Origin: Heterocephalus glaber
Taxonomy: Eukaryota > Chordata > Mammalia > Rodentia > Bathyergidae
Direction of reading: 5' to 3'
NCBI RefSeq assembly: GCF_000247695.1
Contig: NW_004624730.1
Coordinates: 37,598,955 to 37,662,954 of the forward strand
Length of the DNA stretch: 64,000 nt
The position numbers were made by a program, and so were the translations under genes. The notes below the pieces were generated by a model that made no database searches, was not told the DNA's origin, and saw only the letters and a program-made list of their open reading frames with translations. Shown one piece after another: positions 34,592 to 45,643 of the stretch; positions within the stretch are counted from its first letter, which is position 1, and each line of letters starts with the position of its first letter.

Positions 34592-37299
34592 CATTTTATG
34601 GAGCCCTTTCACTTGTTCACTTGGTATGACCCAGAAAACCATGTTTGTTTCTTTATATTCCTTACTTTGATATTTTTTTGTTGGTGATGGATATGCCACA
34701 ATGTTCTTAGGCCTTAGTTTCCATATCTGAAAGTAACAGTGTTGGATGAAATGATCTCTTGAGGTCCTATTTAAATATAAAACTCAGTACTTTCACTGAA
34801 AAGGGAAGCCATGAAGACTTGAGATGAAAAGAAATCTCTCTGTTACATGGACTGTGCTTAAAATAAAAAGTTCATTGATTTTTTCTTTTAGTAAAAAAAT
34901 AAATATGAATGTAGCTGGGCAAATTGTTCTTGTTTAAATGTTCTTGGGACAGATGGTTTTTGTTTAAAGTTTTTTGCACTGGCAAATCATAATTTAAGTT
35001 ATAACACAAAGTCCTTTCCAATGAAGGAAAGGGCTCTCTTTATAGTCATAAAGAGAAACCTGCTTGATCTATTCTTCTTTTTGTGTTTTTTATATCTCTG
35101 GGAAGGATTTTTTTGACAGGATTTGGGATACAACTGTCAGAAATGTGTTCTCCCAGAGCCACTTCTGAGTCACTTTCCACTATTTATGGAACAGCAACTG
35201 TGAAGAGTGGGATAATGTTTAGACTTTCTTTTTAACAACACATGATAAATGTCTTTAGGAGCTTATATAATATATCCCAGAGCCCTCAATTTTTTGAAGA
35301 AAACAGAGCTAAAAGTGGCTTTTTAAGGTTTGTACAGCTTGGAAGCATGTTTCCGAGTGTTCAGATTTATAGACTGGGGAACATGAGGCAGTAGATCGTC
35401 GATGTAGTCACTTAAGTAAAGTTTCAGCAGTCTTTGAAGTTAGAGCTGTTCTGTCTTGGAAACTGGGATTGTGCCTTCTCTGCTAAACATGAGATTCCCA
35501 TATCATCTTATCTACTATCACCTTTCCTTGCTCACAGTTGGGACTCCAGAATTTTCATTTGGTGATTGTATATATGGCAAGGCAGTCCTCAGAGAAATCT
35601 CTGTACCATGTAGATTACCCAGAAGAGAAGGGTGGAGCTTGAGGTGGAAGTATATTGTTTCCTTTCCCTGAAACATTTCTATCTTCTTTCCTACATCCTA
35701 TATTAAGCAGACTGGTTATTCGGACCAGGCTTCTGCTTCATTCATCAAGCTGTCATTGTGTAGTAGGCTGAGGAGCAGCCTAGGAAGTCCTGCTCTTGGC
35801 ACATGGCCCACCTTTCTCCTAGACTCAGAAAAGCTGTGAGCCTAGGGGACATCTCTGCAGTGCTTTCCCCCTTGAACCTGGTACTGAAATTGGAGTCTGT
35901 GGGAACATCAGGGCTTGAGCCTTCCCTGAAACCTTTATTCTCCTAACAGAAAGTCTGAAATTCATGTGGATGTGAATGCATCAGTGACTTCAATTAAGGG
36001 AGTGGGCTTTTCTCCTGTTTGAGTCTCAAGTAACAAAAAATTAATAATATTTATAGAAGTAGTGTTTTTCTCTTTGCAAGAAACAGAAATGTTGTTATAA
36101 AATTAAAAATACACTACCAAATATTCATAGCACAAACTTATCCTTTCTTAAGAGAGTGCGTGATATAAAAATTTGTCAAACATGTTGATTTCATTTCTCA
36201 GGCTAAAGTAATTTTCTCTGTGTGTATCATAATGAAGACTGTGATTATTGGTACTAGGAAGAGCTTTTGAAAAGACATATTGAAATAGTTTAAAATATTT
36301 TTCCGTTTCTTTTTTTATTTATTGAAATAGCTTAAAATATTATCTACTGATTTTTAAAATTTGGTGACTTAAATTCTGTCGCATTTTTATCGAGTACCAT
36401 TTATGTGTTCAGGGACATTTTGTTAGGAAACAACAAAACCAATTGCCTGTGACAACTAAGGAATATAGATAAAGAAATATCATTTTATCAGAGTTTTTCC
36501 CCTAATTTTTTGTCATTAAGTTACTTTGAAGATATCTCTTAGAATGGCCTTGAAGCCACTCAGAAATTGACCCCAATTTTTCCCCCCAGAAGCATAGACG
36601 GTACAATTTGTATTTCCTTTAGTTATAACCTGCAAGTCCAGAATTCTTGCCTTTACTGTCTCTTAGGTAGGATGGTCTGTTTCAGGGATCATGTGTGCTG
36701 TATTGGTGGTGTTTATATAATAAAATCACAGCATTAACATATGCATGTAAAAAAAATTTTATTTGCAAATTAAAATCCAAATTTAGTTTTCATGAAAATA
36801 AATTATTCTGACCTTAATATTTTCATACGTCTCTCCCTAACAAATTATAGGAATAGTTATTCTATCTTATTTCTGTTTGACTTAAAAGCAGTTGAGATTC
36901 AAAAATAAGCGGAAGTTCTAAAAAAAATTTAAATAATAATTTTTAATGAGTGAAGACCTTCCCTTCATAAAGTTGACAAATACTTCAAAAAACCCAGCTC
37001 TGAAAACAGCCTTTCATTATCAATATTCAGAATGGATTCTTTCCTTTTAGCATGTTAAAAGTTCTGAAATGATCTTTAAGGCCTCGTTTTTTGAATAAGC
37101 ACCAACCAAGCAGCATTAATGGGCAGGAAGGATGATGCCGGAGGTTAGAAATGTTCAACTGCAACATTGATTTGTGTCTGTCTCTTTCCTTCTCCCTCGC
37201 TGGCCTTTTTCTCTTTAATGAGGACTAGAATGTTTCCACATCAGTTAACTGCCTTCATAAAGCACCAGAAGGTCACACCAGCCCCAGACTGATCCTGTT
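34592..37299. other. Intron upstream of the SCHIP1 internal promoter
   Basis: About 2.7 kb with no named repeat recognised and no coding signal. The unusual lack of repeats just upstream of the promoter is compatible with regulatory content, but nothing specific is visible. Confidence 0.45.
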
Positions 37300-37546
37300 C
37301 TTTGTGCCTATAATATAATTGGCTGATTGTGCGGGTGATGAGCCCGCCCCCTCCCCCAGCCCGGTCCTAGCTCCCTGTTCCAAGCCTGCCTCACTGGTTT
37401 CTGAGGAGCCGAGCTGCTGGGTGGCTGCGCGCTCACTCTCCGGCACAGGCAGTGCCACTGCGCAGGTTGATCAGCGAAACAGCATCCATTTTAATCTGCG
37501 GGGAGCCCCTGACTAACCCGGGCGTTCTCTCCGCGCCCGCCCTTGG

Positions 37547-37579
37547 ATGCTCCGCACTCTTCCTCCGCAGCCTCGCTGA
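37547..37579 (+). other. Upstream ORF 1 in SCHIP1 short-isoform leader
   Basis: ATG at 37547 opens a 10-codon frame ending in TGA at 37577-37579. It is out of frame with the main start at 37620 and lies about 40 nt upstream. It would be in the mRNA if transcription starts upstream of 37547. A regulatory role is inferred from position only. Confidence 0.5.
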
Positions 37580-37609
37580 GCAGTCCTGCTTTGGGGTCTG
37601 CGCCCTAGG

Positions 37610-37618
37610 ATGCACTGA
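37610..37618 (+). other. Two-codon upstream ORF abutting the SCHIP1 start
   Basis: ATG CAC TGA at 37610-37618, with A at -3. The stop ends one base before the main ATG at 37620. Such minimal ORFs can slow initiation or direct reinitiation at the adjacent start; that is inference here. Confidence 0.55.
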
Positions 37619-37619
37619 G

Positions 37620-37649
37620 ATGGTACATCAGGAGAACTGCTCGTACCAG
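37620..37649 (+). CDS. SCHIP1: SCHIP1 alternative first coding exon (short isoform N-terminus)
   Basis: Ten codons reading MVHQENCSYQ, followed directly by a consensus splice donor (CAG|gtaaga, GT at 37650-37651). I recognise this peptide as the known N-terminus of a short SCHIP1 isoform. The start has a strong context (G at -3, G at +4) and is the first ATG in its frame; the upstream frame is open to about 37452 but contains no ATG. The exon ends in phase 0 and joins the phase-0 exon at 61187, giving [23 protein letters not shown]1 binds schwannomin/merlin (NF2) through a C-terminal coiled coil encoded beyond this window, and IQCJ-SCHIP1 proteins are reported at axon initial segments and nodes of Ranvier with ankyrin-G. 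Two tiny upstream ORFs precede the start. The upstream boundary of the exon (transcription start) cannot be fixed from sequence alone. Confidence 0.9.
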
Positions 37650-39844
37650 GTAAGACTTAAAGCCTGATCTTGAGGCCGGCATCCTTTGGGAGAGGCCTTC
37701 CTCCTCCAAAGCAGCAGGTTGCCTCTTTCCGGATTTTCAAGGGATTTTTGCCATCCCCAGCATGGCTTCGGCCTTCATTGCATACAGTATCTGAATTGTA
37801 ATTAGGCTTTCTGGGGAGTAATGGGGCAGAAAACACTGCTTCCTTGGCCTTTAAAGCGTTTGTGGAATCCATGGAGATGATGTGTGCTTTGCACATTCTG
37901 TATGTCTCTGCAATAAGAGGAACTGTTTTGAACTATAATTGAACTTAAGGGGATTCAGAGGAAAATCTGGTCAAAATTTGACATCGTTAGCATTGAAAAA
38001 TGTAGGTCTTGCTCATTGCATAGTAAGTGAATTACTTTTCTTCTAGTTTTTAGGATAGTCTTTAAGAAAATTATGGAAATAGAAAGTCATAATTATTGAT
38101 CTTAGACATTCTTGAAAAATCAGCCAGCATGCACTTGACATTTAAAGTTGCCCTTGTATGTCTTTATGAACTTATTTTTAGCAGTATGTTGTTTTAAACC
38201 TTAGTAAGAATATGCATTAAGATGCCACAAAGAAAAAAATTAATAAGACATTTCAACTATGTGCTAATTTAGTATCTGGAGTTACGAATTAAACACTTAG
38301 ACAGTTTCAAATGATCACTTCCCAAGTGTTTAATAACTCCTTCTTAGGACTTGGACTGTTGAGGCAACACTGAAAGTATCCTCACTGTAAACAGCCAGCA
38401 AAAATTTCCTCAGACGAATTGCTCTTTGCAGCAGTAGGAATGACTAGTCCAGGTCTTGGGTAGTTAACATTGGGATATTACTCAACCAACCAAGTTTAGA
38501 AGCTCTAAGGAACCAATTCTCTACTTAACAATGCCTTTTCCTTGTGTGAGGTAGTTACCTGAGACAAGCAGGTGTTTCTCATAAGGTCAGATTTCACAGT
38601 GGTAAATGTATGCAAGCAGAATGGCACATTTCACCAGACTCAAGGCAGTGGTTTCTAGTTAGGTAAAACATGTCCATAAAATACATTTATATGCTTTTTC
38701 TCTGCTTAGTAATGGGAATTTAATAATTATAGGGATGTTTTCTAGTATTCTCATTTTATAGGACACTTAGGTATATAGATCCTAAAAGTCAAGTTTTGTG
38801 CTTCACAGAGATTCTTTCCATGAGAAAGGATCAGAGATCCTGAGAAAACAACCACACATCGCTCACACATAACACAGTGGTTAAGGGTGGGGAATGTCAG
38901 GCACCACAGAGACCCTAATCTATGGATGACATGGCTACCACTGCCAGAGATTAAATTACTGTAATAATTAAAAAAAATTTTCTTCTCTTGTCAGAGAAGC
39001 TATATAATTTATGTTTGAAGGGTAAGCTAATACAAGATTATTCTCTATATCTTTTCATTAGGCTGAACATGAAATTGTTTTTAGAGGGTAAAAAATGGGT
39101 CAAATATCAATTTAATCTGGAGATGACGGGGTTATGTTATCCTACTGCTTCTTCCAAAGGAAGATAAATTGATTTTATTTTATATGAACTGCAAAATATA
39201 ACAGTGGCATTGTTTGTTTAATAGTTTTGAAGTATTTATTACTTATTTCCACAGTAAAACTGAGTGTTTTCAGTGGATAATGATAGGTAATAGACTGCAT
39301 CACCGTGGAGCTTTGTAGTAGAACTACCTTCATGTGTTTGTTCCTTTGAAATGCTCTTCTTTATCTATAGCTCAGCAAAACAGAAACATTAACCTTGAAG
39401 TCAATTTTAATCCTACTTAGAAACCTTAGTTTTAGAACTCAGCTGGGAGCACATGTGATTGGATTCAGGAAAGGTGATTTCGCTAAATCCTTAGTTTGAT
39501 GTTGTCTCAGTCACTGGTGATATGGACAGTTTGATTATATTTTTTAGAAACTGCCCCATTTTGATGAGGCCTTATTTATTTTTAAGAATGATAATGCAGC
39601 AGTTAAGGCAAATTCCTTCGGCTAGCATTTTTAGTGAGATGACAGAGTTTATTTGGAGAAATGATTCTTTTCCTCCTATAAATGGTACATACTAAGATTT
39701 CAGAGAAATCTTTCATGGAGTGACCATGAATGGAGTATTAGAGGCCACCCCCCCCCCAAAGAAAACATTATATGCACATTTTGGTCAGCATAGAGATATA
39801 TATTATTTACTACAGCTACTATCATTATCACTATAGCAATAATG
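37650..39844. other. SCHIP1: SCHIP1 intron after the MVHQ exon
   Basis: Begins with the donor gtaagac. No exon or named repeat recognised. A run of nine C lies at about 39749-39757. Confidence 0.6.
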
Positions 39845-39927
39845 TCTTTCTAACTGGTCTACCTAGCCTGATTTGGGCCCCTGCTCCATTCCATAGTCTA
39901 CTTACCATGGTATCCAGAATAGCTTTT

Positions 39928-40115
39928 TTCCCTAAGCATTAGAAATCAAAGCAGGGCCTTTGCACTGAGCTGCATCCCCAGCCATTTTAAAATTTTTGAA
40001 TTTGACATAGGGTCTTACTAAATCACTAAATTGTCCAAGCTGGGCTCAAACTTGCATTTATCCTGCCTCATTCTCAGAGAGTGCTGGAATTATAGGCCTG
40101 TGCCAACAAGCCCAT
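39928..40115 (-). mobile_element. B1-ID fused SINE
   Basis: Reading the minus strand: a B1 half (ggatgggcttgttggcacag ... gcctataattccagcac), then an ID half (ggctggggatgcagctcagt). Flanked by an imperfect duplication, ccagaatagctttt at 39914 and ccagaaaagtttct at 40116. Confidence 0.8.
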
Positions 40116-40444
40116 CCAGAAAAGTTTCTAAAACCTAAGTCAGACCATGACCTGCATCTCAAAATTTTAAGTTTATCACCCTGTTCAAAGTGTAAACCGA
40201 GATCTTTATAGGGCCAGGACGCCTCACATCAGATCATCCCTGTTTCCTCCCAAACTTTTCTCCTAACTTTGCTTGCTTCATTCCCCAGCCATGTAACTGA
40301 AATGGCCCTGCCCTTGCTGTTCCTTCTGCCTAGCATGGCTTCCCCAACCCCCATGCATGTCAGGTGCTGGACTTAGTAAATATCTTTGTGTTTGGATATA
40401 CTTATGCTAAAAGGTTGTTCACAGTTTATCTGAAAATCACATTC

Positions 40445-40604
40445 AACTGCTTGACCACTGAGGTATGCTCCCGGCCCTTTTCATTTATTTTTTATTTTAG
40501 AGAGGGACTGCTTAAGTTGCCCAGGCTGGCCTCAGATTTCTGATCCTCCTGCTTCACCTTCCTGAGTAGCTAGGATTACAAGCATGCACCACCACACTTA
40601 GCTC
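40445..40604 (-). mobile_element. B1-ID fused SINE
   Basis: ID half at the left ('gaccactgaggtatgctcccggcc') and B1 half at the right ('ccaggctggcctcagatttctgatcctcctgc', 'tagctaggattacaagcatgcaccaccac'). Reverse orientation. Confidence 0.8.
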
Positions 40605-40740
40605 TTAATTTATCTTTTACTTAGCATTTATCATAGTACCATCTATCCTAGTACATTTTTTACTTATTTGTCTCTTTTCTATCTTCCCTGTTCATGGAGG
40701 TAGAGATTTTTATCTTTGTTCTCTCTACTTTTCCAGTGGA

Positions 40741-41929
40741 TGGATATACCTATTATATATGAAACTGACCAAGAAAAAAGGCATTGTAAATATGCAGTAG
40801 CATGGTGACTTCTTAGAGCTTTCAGTCCCACTTCTTCCCTCCTCCACCATTAATCTGTACTGTTTTCATGGAGGCAGCAGGTTATCCCCATGTTTCTTGT
40901 TAATGTTCTCATCTGTGAAATAAGGGTTTTTCAAGTTAACATGCTGGCATGAGAGTTGGCAGGTCCACTGCCAGAGGCCATCTTTTTGCATAAACAAGCC
41001 AGTTATCGTGAATAAAGAGCTGTCTTCCTCCTGCCACCATTTCTTCTGAGCACATCAGGGGTTCAGTGAGAATCTTTAAGTGGTGCAGCTCTTCATTTCC
41101 CAGTTGTTTCTGGCTAATATGTAGAAATACAGTTGATTCTTATATATTGCTTTTCCAAATAGATGGTTGTGTTGAAAAAAGAGTTTTGCTGCTTCAAGAG
41201 CCTGAATGCCCCTGTTTGAGCAAGTGTTTGTATGCATTGTGCTTTGAACAAGTTAATTCAAAGAGAGGTGAACAGAAAGGAATTCCCATGCAGGATTTTT
41301 TTGTGGTGGTTTGGTTTTGTCTTTAAAATTTCTCACACTGCTGTCATCTTTATGTACTTTTCTCCCTTACAGGAGTTAGGTTAGCAAAGAGGTCACAGAG
41401 GCATGTGCTATCATTTTTGGTCATAACCCTGTAAAGAAGAGAGAACTATCAACCTCCATTTTCCAATCTTGGGAGGAAGCCAATCTCTTCAGGAAAGAAC
41501 CTTGCCCACAGCTTCAGGCCTGGCAGCCTTCAAAAGGCCAGATTCGTCTGAATGCTCTCTGATACACAGCTTAGAAATGTTGTTAACTTGTAAGCCCACA
41601 TTTAGGTCAAAGGGCCCATTTTGCTTAAAAATTCTCAAATATTTTCTCCCTTCTCCTGCAGTTTTGTTTTGGGACACATGCATGTATAAAAACAATGCAT
41701 GCTTTTATCCCCATCTTGCCTTTGCTTAAACGACTGCCTCAGATATTGATCACACTCTTGCATTGTTAGCTACTGTGGGAATAGAGACTTGAAAGAGAAA
41801 AGGCAAAATGCTGTGTGAATAACTCTCATCTTTTCCCTCTTCTGGGAGCATAGACTCCCTTCTTCGAACATATACCTTGTCAGGAGAGGCATGGTCAAAA
41901 ATCTTTAATGCTTCCCTCTGTTCCTTGTG
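40741..41929. other. Intron, no recognised element
   Basis: Small ORFs at 41066-41729 lack domains or conserved character. Nothing assignable. Confidence 0.5.
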
Positions 41930-42755
41930 ATAAATCACAGACTCTTTGTATAACAGTCAAGACCTAACCACGATCTGAACCCTGGGCAGAAACATTTCTT
42001 CTTCCAGACCCTACACTCCTGCCCCCACATTGCCATCAGTTCTTTTTCTTTGCTGTGAGGCCTCCAACTAGGATGCCTCCCACCAATACACCAGCTGCTT
42101 CCACCTGTTGCAGGATAAGGCAGCTTTCAAGACTCAAATGTCACTGTTAAGGCTTGTGTCTACATGTCCCCCGAAAGCCTCATGGCAGTCATAGATGGGT
42201 CTTTTTCAGAGGTAGCTGAATCTAGAGTGCATGATTGATTCATGGTGCAATGCTAGGATTAAGGGTGTTAGGATTAAGGGTGGGTGGTTACTACATCAGT
42301 CCATTCATTGATTTGGCACTGCCCTAATCCCAGTAGCCTGGATACAATATTAGGGACAGAAAGAGGCTTGTCTCCCCTCTTCCTTGCTTTGCTACCTTCT
42401 CCCCACCATGAACTGTTTCTCCTCTGCCGTGCCATCTTGCCTTGGAGCCAGTCAATAATGGACTGAAACCTCTACAGACTGTGAGCTAAATAAGCCTTTC
42501 CCCCTTTAACTTTGGGTGTTAGATATTTTGTCGAAGCAATAAGAAAACTAAGACAGCCACCTTCTGCAGGAAACATTTGCCTCTTGCCTTTCAGTTAAAA
42601 TTCCTTCTTCTCAATGAACATTGTTTTTCCTTCTATTAGAATCCCTTTATACTATTTCATATAGGTATGTCTCTCCTATTAGACAAGGCTTCTTTTGAAG
42701 ACAAGGCCTTACACATGGAGTATGTGTTCAATAAGTGTTTGTTGGATTAAATTGT
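41930..42755 (+). mobile_element. L2 LINE 3' fragment split by a solo LTR
   Basis: Left half: 'cagtcaagacctaaccacgatctgaacc', 'gcagctttcaagactcaaatgtcac'. Right half: 'ccaccttctgcaggaaac' through 'gttcaataagtgtttgttgg'. They rejoin in L2 order (ORF2 end and 3' UTR) when the LTR at 42145-42555 is removed. Confidence 0.8.
42145..42555 (+). mobile_element. MaLR-type solo LTR inside L2
   Basis: A 411-bp unit from TGTTAAGGC to CTAAGACA. It has 'gtgagctaaataagcctttcc' near the 3' end, a MaLR hallmark and polyadenylation-like region. Flanked by 5-bp duplications gtcac (42140-42144) and gccac (42556-42560). Contains a tandem repeat (ttaggattaagggtg unit) near 42250-42285. Confidence 0.85.
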
Positions 42756-44148
42756 ATTTTCTGCAGCTGGTACTGTTCTTAGTCCCAGTGAAAACCTCAG
42801 ATCTATGCATGCAGCAGGGAGTTAGTGCACCTGACTCCAGAGTACAGCTCCATGGCTTCTGAACTTCAGTTGCCAACACTTGAGACATTCCATGCACCAG
42901 AATGGGAAATGCTGTACAAGGTACAAAATGAATAAAAGAGATGCATGCACATCCCAGAGACAGTACATTTAGAAAACACCTCCATGCTTCATGGTTTATC
43001 CCCAAGTACTTTTCAAAAGCTTGTCGTTATTGAGCATATTCTCATCCCCAAGCTGCCTTTCTTAATACATTTACTTTTACTAGGTTTTACTGCATCTTTT
43101 TTGCCCTATCAAGGGATAATTTTAGTGCTTTGTGGAACATTGAATTTTTCTGGGACGAAATGTTTTGGTCCAATTGAAGAGAGTTTGTTAAATAAAAGAC
43201 ACCCTATTGTGGTCTCATGGTGAAACTAGAGAGTGTATCGGTTTAAGTGGTACATCAAGATGTCCTAAAATTCTTGCTGGAGAAAGTAGTAAACAGCCTT
43301 TCATGCCCAAATTCTAGTGGATCATTTAATGGTTAACAAAGGAAAAGAAATCTATTCTATCCTTGTTGACACTGGGCCAAGTGAGAGTTCATTTCCTGGT
43401 CGCTTCTTCTTGTGAATGAGAAAATAAGGTATCAAATTTGAGTTCACTTGAGATTCTATGCAGTGTAAGCCTGGTTTCATCCACAGCAGAGAAAAATATA
43501 TTGGAATGAAAAGAGAATCCCAAAAGCATTTTAGTGCACTATTTTGAAACAGACTTTTAAATATCAGTTTGATACAGTAATTTTCTTTACTTTTCTATAG
43601 ATTTTTTTGATTAGAAAAATATTTTTGTAGTTAATAGTGTTGAATTTTGGAATGAACATTGTTTTCATTGTTTTTCCTGGTTAAATATAGTTGTGTTCTG
43701 TCTTGTTGAGATATAATCGTTTTTCTGAGAAGGTGGTAACCTTAAAAATTAAGAAAATAATTCTGGATATAAATTCAGCTATATTTATTTTTATCTAAAA
43801 TATCTAAAAGCCTAATTTAATATGCTTTCCCACAAAAGAAATACACTCATACGTCCTCAAAGGGAAAAACAAACAATAACAACAACCAGAAAACTTCCAC
43901 AGGGCCTCATTATGAGCTTGATCTGAAATAGAGCTTTTGTACCTAATGGATCATCCCTGTTTAAAAGGACCATTGTCTGGCTCAAACTTTGTGATTCAGA
44001 CTTAAGGTGATTTTAAGAAGTTAAGCCAAGTAGTATTTTTTTTGGAAAAGATGGTGGTCATGGGAGGTGGAAAGAAAATGGGGGCATTTCTATGATACAT
44101 ATCACTGCATCAAAGTAAGCTTTTGGGAGGATGGAGACCCCACTGTGG
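42756..44148. other. Intron, no recognised element
   Basis: Unassigned AT-rich intron. The ORFs are short and featureless. Confidence 0.5.
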
Positions 44149-44155
44149 GTGTGTG

Positions 44156-44189
<34 letters not shown>
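44149..44189. repeat. (TG)n microsatellite
   Basis: Near-uninterrupted TG units after 'gtgggtgtgtgttctg'. Confidence 0.95.
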
Positions 44190-44191
<2 letters not shown>

Positions 44192-44769
44192 CGTGACCTT
44201 GGATAACTAATCACAATTTTACATAGAGAAACTGAACATTAATAGAATTGTATCTCATTATTTATTTATATTCTCTATACCAAAGGAAAATATGAAATCT
44301 TGATGTACTTAATATTCCCCTGTGCACTATGTAAAAGCATCAGGAATCACTACACTCCCTGAAATAGAAAGTAATTTGACAAAACTGCTTGAATTAAAAA
44401 ATAAATAAATAACCATCGGAGTAGCTTGGTGACAATCAGTGTGAGAGAACCTTCTGGGGAAAGAACAGACAGAGAAACACAATGAAGGCATTAATATACC
44501 CCCACCTGGAAGCTGCACCATGGTCGTCAAAGTGAATGCAGATGGGTTTCTTGTTGGGCAGAAAGATTTCAACTATGACCCTTAGTCTTCTTAATGTGGG
44601 AAAGCATTTGGCACTGGCTACTTCCTGTACTGTCACCTCCCCTATCCTGAGCTTTAATGTCATTATTTTCATGTTTCAACCTACACTGAAAAGTTCTTTT
44701 TAAAAACCACCTGCAAATTTTCATGGCTTTTCTAGCTGTCAGGATACTTTCATTGGAAAACAAACCAAA
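44190..44769. other. Intron, no recognised element
   Basis: Nothing assignable. Minus-strand ORFs of 64-81 codons overlap here in several frames and look random. Confidence 0.5.
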
Positions 44770-44770
44770 A

Positions 44771-44859
44771 AAAATATTTTTTTTTGGTACCGGGGATGAA
44801 CTCGGGTCTTTGCGCTTGCGCAGCAGGCGGCGAAACCACTGAGCTAAATCCCTGGCCCA
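44771..44859 (-). mobile_element. ID-type SINE
   Basis: Poly(A/T) then 'ggtaccggggatgaactcggg', 'tgcgcttgcgcagcaggcgg' and 'accactgagctaaatccctggcc'. Flanked by a near-perfect direct repeat (caaaccaaa, about 44761 and 44862). Low divergence, with one base missing in the B box side. Confidence 0.9.
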
Positions 44860-44871
44860 AGCAAACCAAAT

Positions 44872-45530
44872 TTAGATGAATTGTACATAAAAGAAAAATG
44901 ATTTGAAAAGAAATTATAAATGTCGCATATGGAATAGGGATGCTAAGGCTGAAAGAAGAGAGTAGGAGACTGAAGAGTTAATCAGGATGAAACAGAGTTT
45001 TCACCTATGAATAGGAAAGTCTTTTGTCAGTGCGTAAGTGATTTCCCGGTAATGTAGTCCATGTACTCAGAGTCCATAATTTCCACCAGTCACCAATAAT
45101 GATCATTTAAAGCATTAGCTCACATGAACAATGTGCCTTGCAATTCTGAGCATGGCTAGACAGGAAACTGAAGCCTCATTTCCAGTCCTTGAACCTCAGG
45201 GCAAAGGGGTTGGAAGAGGCCCTTTTCACCTCAGGGATTCTAAGTGGCCATGAGCACATTTTCTGAGGGAGAGCATTAGTTTCTGGGCCCGTCTTCTGGC
45301 TGAACAGTTCATTTTAGAGAAGGTAACAGTAGAAAGACAGGAGTGGCTGTTATCCCTTGTTTACATAGCTACCACAAAACCACCACATGCTCCATGTAGC
45401 TCATATCTGCTGAGGCGGTATTTGGTTGGGTGCCATCCATTCTTGTATTCATTTGGACCTCTTGGAATTAAAATTAATTACAGGGTTGACTCCAAACATT
45501 TAAAGTTCAACTCTTGCCACCTTCCTTAGA
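44872..45530. other. Intron, no recognised element
   Basis: Unassigned. Confidence 0.5.
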
Positions 45531-45542
45531 AATGTAGTCTGA

Positions 45543-45631
45543 GGCCAGGGATTTAGCTCAGTGGTTCCGCCTGCCTCGCAAGTGCAAGGTCCTGAGTTCT
45601 ATCTCTGGCACCAAAAAAAAAAAAAAAAAAA
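45543..45631 (+). mobile_element. Young ID-type SINE with long poly(A) and target duplication
   Basis: Body 'ggccagggatttagctcagt' to 'ggcacc' plus about 20 A. The A box TAGCTCAGTGG is intact (45554-45564); the B box carries two changes (GTTCTATCT). Flanked by the perfect repeat aatgtagtctga at 45531-45542 and 45632-45643. Confidence 0.95.
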
Positions 45632-45643
45632 AATGTAGTCTGA

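Larger units (their letters stand above)
37300..37619 (+). promoter_or_regulatory. SCHIP1: GC-rich internal promoter and 5' leader of SCHIP1 short isoform
   Basis: About 20 CpG dinucleotides fall between roughly 37330 and 37650, while flanking intron has almost none, so this is a small CpG-island-like patch. Visible elements are an AT-rich TATA-like stretch at 37309-37318, an inverted CCAAT box (ATTGG, 37318-37322) and an Sp1-type GC box within 37341-37356. The leader contains two upstream ORFs, at 37547-37579 (10 codons) and 37610-37618 (ATG CAC TGA). The patch sits immediately above the MVHQ exon, which supports promoter function. The exact transcription start is not determinable here. Confidence 0.75.
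39845..40740 (+). mobile_element. L2 LINE fragment split by two B1-ID SINEs
   Basis: 'ctttctaactggtctacctagcctg' before the first SINE, then 'ctaagtcagaccatgacctgc', 'ctttgcttgcttcattcc' and 'ccttgctgttccttctgcc' after it, follow L2 ORF2 order. The 3' UTR-like 'ttacttagcatttatcatagtacc' comes after the second SINE. Confidence 0.75.

Noticed and set aside
37452..37619. N-terminal extension of the SCHIP1 first exon (open frame from 37452)
   Set aside because: The frame opens with GTG, not ATG. The first in-frame ATG is 37620, which has a strong context and matches the known N-terminus.
42250..42285. Telomere-like ttaggattaaggg repeats
   Set aside because: Only two copies of a 15-16 bp unit inside a MaLR LTR; not (TTAGGG)n.
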